A stretch of 64,000 nt of DNA from GWE2-40-63 sp041664345. GTDB taxonomy: Bacteria; Bacteroidota; Bacteroidia; Bacteroidales; SZUA-534. The stretch covers positions 62,001-126,000 of the forward strand of contig JBAYKX010000003.1 of NCBI GenBank assembly GCA_041664345.1, given 5' to 3'. The notes beneath the pieces are model-generated. The model was not told the DNA's origin, ran no database searches, and saw nothing but the letters and a program-made list of their open reading frames with translations. Shown here in pieces: positions 60,685 through 64,000 of this stretch; within the stretch, counting starts at the first letter, position 1, and every line of letters begins with the position of its first letter. A program made the position numbers and the translations under genes.

Positions 60685-63600
60685 TTGAAAATTTACATCA
60701 AATATATGGTAAGTGCCCGCTGCAAAATGGCGGTAAAGGAAGAGCTGAAAAAGCTTGGTTTGCACTTTATTGTTGTTGATTTGGGCGAGGTTGAAATAAT
60801 GGAAGACATTACAGCCGAGCAACGCCTTCAACTTAAAAATGGACTACAAACTTATGGTTTTGAGCTAATTGAAGACAATAAGGCTGTGATAATTGGAAAA
60901 ATTAAAGCGGCTATTGTTGAAATGATTCACCATACCGATGGGATAATTAAAACCAATTTTTCCGATTATTTAAGCGAAAAACTCAACTACGATTATACGT
61001 ATCTGGCCAATTTATTTTCCGAAACACAAGGTACTACTATTGAGCAATTCATGATTTCGCACAAAGTGGAACGCATCAAAGAATTGATTATTTATGATGA
61101 ATTGAACATTTCGGAAATTGCCTGGAAAATGAATTACAGCAGTGTTTCCCATTTATCAAATCAATTTAAAAAAGCTACCGGCCTTTCGCCCAGCCACTTT
61201 AAGCAACTAAAAGACAAACGCCGAACGCCCATTGAAGATATTGGAGAACCAATACCCGAACATTTTGGCGAGCAAAAAACAGCGGAAAGCATTAGCACTG
61301 AGTTTAACAAAGATGTTATTGATAATCTACTTTCCGGAGATTCCAAGGCTATACAATCGAATGAGCAGCAATACAACCGAAGTTTAATTGAGGCCAGTTT
61401 AGACCCATTGGTTACCATTGATGCCGAAGGTAAAATAACCGACATTAACGAAGCTTTGGTTCAAGTAACCGGTTTTCCAAGGGAACGAATTATTGGTTCC
61501 GATTTTTCGAAGTATTTTACTGAACCTGAAAAAGTTCTGCAAGGGCATAAAATGGCGTTTGAAAAAGGTTCGGTTACCGATTATCAATTAACCATTATTC
61601 ATAAAAATGGCCAATTAACCGAGGTAGCTTATAATGCATCGGTTTATAAAGATATTAAAGGGCAGGTACTTGGTATTTTTGCCGCAGCGCGCGTAATTAG
61701 CCCACAAAAATGGCCTAATGAATTAAAAACAGCCAACAAAGAAATTGCCTTTCAAAACTACGAGAAAGAGAATAGGGCTGCTGAATTGGTTATTGCCAAT
61801 AAGGAATTAGCCTTTCAAAACGAAGAAAAGGAAAAGCGGGCCAATGAATTGATTATCGCCAATAAAGAACTTGAATTTCAAAACGAAGAAAAGGAAAAAC
61901 GGGCGGCAGAATTACTCATTGCCAACGAAGAGCTTCTTTTTCAGAATGCTGAGAAAGAAAAACGTGCGAATGAATTGTTGATTGCTAATAAGGAATTGGC
62001 TTATCAAAACAGGGAAAAGGAAAAACGGGCCGATGAATTATTATTGGCCAATAAGGAACTCATTTTTCAAAACAACGAGAAAGAAAAGCGGGCTGCTGAA
62101 TATATAATCACTGGTAAAGAACTGGCATTTCAAACCCAGGAAAAAGAAAAAGGTAAAATTGCCAATAGCAAACTGGAAGCCAACAGCGACACATTAAAAA
62201 TTGCTTCACAATATACTCTTAGCCTTATTGAAGCCAGTCACGACCCATTGGTAACCATAAATATTGAAGGCAAAATTACCGACATGAATGAGGCAACCGT
62301 AAAAATAACCGGTATTACGCGGGTTAAGCTTACCGGCACCGATTTTTTTAATTATTTTACTGACCCCGGAAAAGCACGCGAAGTTTATAAAGAGGTGTTT
62401 GCAAAGGGTTCAGTTTCCGATTCGCCACTAACGCTTCGGCATAAAGATGGAAAACTTACCGATGTATTGTTCAACGGTTCGGTTTATAAAGATGATTCCG
62501 GCAAGGTGCAAGGAATAGTTGTTGTGGCCCGCGATGTTACCGAACAAAAAAGAATTGCGGCTGAGCTTACCGAGGCTATTGTATTTGCCGAAATGGCTAC
62601 CTCGTATGCCGAGGAAGCAAAGGCAAAAGCAGAAAATGCCACGCATGTTGCCGAAGATGCCGTAAAAGCAAAACAACTCTTTCTGTCGAACATGAGTCAC
62701 GAAATTCGTACTCCAATGAACGCCATTATTGGGTTTACCAAAGTAATTCTAAAAACCGAATTGACTTCAAAACAACGGGAGTATTTAAAGGCCATAAAAA
62801 TGAGTGGCGATGCATTAATTGTACTTATTAACGACATTCTCGATTTGGCCAAAGTGGATTCCGGCAAAATGGTGTTTGAGCAAATACCCTTTAAATTATC
62901 GTTATCGTTAGCGGCTATGCTCCATTTGTTTGAACCCAAAATTCAAGAGAAAAATTTAAAATTGATAAAAGAATACGACAGCAGAATACCTGACGTGATG
63001 GTTGGCGACCCGGTGCGTTTGCATCAAATTATTTTAAATTTAGTAAGCAATGCCGTCAAATTTACTTCGCACGGCGAAATAAAAGTGAGTGTACAATTAC
63101 TTACCCAAGACGATGCGAGTGTAACCGTTGAATTTGCCGTTACCGATACCGGCATTGGGATAAAAGAGGAAAAATTAAGTACCATATTCGAAAACTTTCA
63201 ACAAGCATCAAGTGGCACTTCGCGCTTGTACGGCGGAACCGGTTTAGGATTGGCCATTGTGAAACAATTGGTTGAAGCGCAGGATGGAACAATTAACGTG
63301 GTAAGTAAACTTAATGAAGGTTCTACCTTTAGTTTTACGTTGAGTTTTCAGAAAACCAAATCGAACGTAGAATTGGAATCGGAACTGATAAAATTAGATC
63401 CGGAATTATCGAATTTAAAAGTACTGGTTGTTGAAGATATTGTGCTCAATCAATTGTTAATGAGGACGCTGTTAGATGACTTTGGATTTGAATGCGATAT
63501 TGCCAGCAATGGGAAAATTGCCATCGATAAAATACAAAACAATAGATATGATATTGTTTTAATGGACTTGCAAATGCCTGAAATGAATGGATTTGAGGCA

Positions 63601-64000
63601 ACCGATTACATAAGGAACACCCTGCTTTTGGATATTCCCATTATTGCCTTAACGGCCGATGTTACCACGGTTGATTTGGCTAAATGCAAAGCAGTGGGAA
63701 TGAACGATTACATAGCTAAACCGGTAGATGAACGAATACTATACAGCAAAATGGTAGGATTGGTAAAAAAACCTTTAAACTCAAATGAATCGGAAACAAA
63801 AGCTACCATGGATAAAGCTTATCTAGTTGAAGAGGTGAAAACACGATGTACTAACCTAAACTATTTGAATATCCGTACCAAATCGAACCCCATTTTAATG
63901 ATGGAAATGATATCGCTATATTTAAACCAAACTCCACCCTTAATAGTAGCCATGAAAACAGGCTTTAAAGAAAAGGATTGGAATTCGTTATACACGGCAG
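60685..64000 (+). CDS. AraC-HTH-PAS-PAS-hybrid histidine kinase (partial, runs off the edge)
   Basis: From a TTG at 60685 (AGGAAA site, stop in frame at 60670) the frame is open to the window end, giving over 1100 residues. Order: N-terminal alpha-beta segment KIYIKYMVSARCKMAVKEEL; AraC-type double helix-turn-helix (residues about 91-179, with ISEIAWKMNYSSVSHLSNQF and GLSPSHFKQLK); PAS at about 232-335; seven 21-residue coiled-coil repeats at 350-496 (ANKELAFQNEEKEKRANELI); PAS at about 512-620; HisKA SNMSHEIRTPMN with His672; HATPase; REC with Asp961; a partial Hpt. No membrane helices. An ATG at 60706 is an alternative start. The kinase part is closely related to the gene at 44214-45953. 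Confidence 0.88.
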   Translation, partial: MKIYIKYMVSARCKMAVKEELKKLGLHFIVVDLGEVEIMEDITAEQRLQLKNGLQTYGFELIEDNKAVIIGKIKAAIVEMIHHTDGIIKTNFSDYLSEKLNYDYTYLANLFSETQGTTIEQFMISHKVERIKELIIYDELNISEIAWKMNYSSVSHLSNQFKKATGLSPSHFKQLKDKRRTPIEDIGEPIPEHFGEQKTAESISTEFNKDVIDNLLSGDSKAIQSNEQQYNRSLIEASLDPLVTIDAEGKITDINEALVQVTGFPRERIIGSDFSKYFTEPEKVLQGHKMAFEKGSVTDYQLTIIHKNGQLTEVAYNASVYKDIKGQVLGIFAAARVISPQKWPNELKTANKEIAFQNYEKENRAAELVIANKELAFQNEEKEKRANELIIANKELEFQNEEKEKRAAELLIANEELLFQNAEKEKRANELLIANKELAYQNREKEKRADELLLANKELIFQNNEKEKRAAEYIITGKELAFQTQEKEKGKIANSKLEANSDTLKIASQYTLSLIEASHDPLVTINIEGKITDMNEATVKITGITRVKLTGTDFFNYFTDPGKAREVYKEVFAKGSVSDSPLTLRHKDGKLTDVLFNGSVYKDDSGKVQGIVVVARDVTEQKRIAAELTEAIVFAEMATSYAEEAKAKAENATHVAEDAVKAKQLFLSNMSHEIRTPMNAIIGFTKVILKTELTSKQREYLKAIKMSGDALIVLINDILDLAKVDSGKMVFEQIPFKLSLSLAAMLHLFEPKIQEKNLKLIKEYDSRIPDVMVGDPVRLHQIILNLVSNAVKFTSHGEIKVSVQLLTQDDASVTVEFAVTDTGIGIKEEKLSTIFENFQQASSGTSRLYGGTGLGLAIVKQLVEAQDGTINVVSKLNEGSTFSFTLSFQKTKSNVELESELIKLDPELSNLKVLVVEDIVLNQLLMRTLLDDFGFECDIASNGKIAIDKIQNNRYDIVLMDLQMPEMNGFEATDYIRNTLLLDIPIIALTADVTTVDLAKCKAVGMNDYIAKPVDERILYSKMVGLVKKPLNSNESETKATMDKAYLVEEVKTRCTNLNYLNIRTKSNPILMMEMISLYLNQTPPLIVAMKTGFKEKDWNSLYTA

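Noticed and set aside
60685..60831. Minus-strand open frame at 60640-60831 as a gene
   Set aside because: It is the shadow of the AraC-kinase coding frame, which shows clear domain motifs on the plus strand.
1..64000. CRISPR arrays, tRNA/rRNA genes, prophage, replication origin
   Set aside because: No regularly spaced 25-40 bp direct repeats with unique spacers, no cloverleaf or rRNA-like sequence, no structural phage genes and no dnaA-box cluster were noticed by eye.

Overview
The window is a contiguous chromosomal segment from a member of the Bacteroidota, probably class Bacteroidia (Bacteroidales/Marinilabiliales-like). The evidence is the AT-rich sequence, the weak Shine-Dalgarno signals, the Bacteroidota-type families (DUF6175 envelope operon, AraC-type regulator with an MKIYIKYMVS-like N-terminus, ArsF/ArsG-type organoarsenical genes, DUF6496, DUF4239) and -7 boxes of the NAnnTTTR kind. 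No tRNA, rRNA, CRISPR array, prophage or complete insertion sequence was recognised.

Layout. 0-1.5 kb: a partial NmrA/QOR2-like oxidoreductase divergent from an HxlR regulator, then a DUF4256 gene. 1.6-9.6 kb: an arsenic island on the minus strand with two ArsR units: arsR, rhodanese-like protein, arsC, DUF486 membrane protein and acr3; then a thioredoxin, a ProC-like dehydrogenase, a PF03773 permease, arsG, arsF, arsE, arsM and a second arsR. 11-23 kb: housekeeping and metabolic genes (GH31 alpha-glucosidase, folD, ffh, a beta-propeller protein, ackA, 3-hydroxyacyl-CoA dehydrogenase, TPR protein) and a BlaI/BlaR1-type pair with a clear operator. 23-30.5 kb: a YgiQ-type radical SAM gene and a four-gene secreted/envelope operon of unknown role. 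31-64 kb: a stress-type accessory region with a Ca2+-type P-ATPase, dodecin, DUF6496, a GH100/GDE-like glycosidase, SDR, AI-2E transporter, GT4, PIG-L deacetylase, catalase, two alpha/beta hydrolases, CsbD, lmo0937-type membrane peptide, DUF4239 protein and lipoproteins. Embedded in it are two paralogous hybrid histidine kinases, a CheB-CheR-PAS fusion and a stand-alone PAS protein. A short stretch at 54-58 kb (AAA ATPase, broken RhuM gene, Fic protein) looks like a separate accessory block, followed by mnmE.

The strongest new signal is a composite promoter found nine times between 33.9 and 59.9 kb, in both orientations, always upstream of stress-type genes. It has a direct repeat (consensus GAATAATGCAAC, then AnTnrTGTAA) with the two TGYAA cores exactly 21 bp apart, followed exactly 30 nt after the second TGYAA by a CTTTR-like -7 element. 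Two helical turns between direct half-sites, with the second next to the -33 region, is the geometry used by AraC-type activators. The gene running off the right edge encodes an unusual protein with an N-terminal AraC-type DNA-binding domain fused to PAS, 21-residue coiled-coil repeats, PAS, a histidine kinase core and a receiver. I propose, as inference only, that this kinase or a relative controls the local regulon.

Other notable features: three genes broken by an in-frame TAA where a Glu codon is expected; interleaved inverted repeats around a 29-codon ORF at 30.7 kb; two MITE-like elements with CTAGTGTT terminal repeats; several dispersed palindromic repeats; and a phased ATGAA array upstream of the Fic gene.
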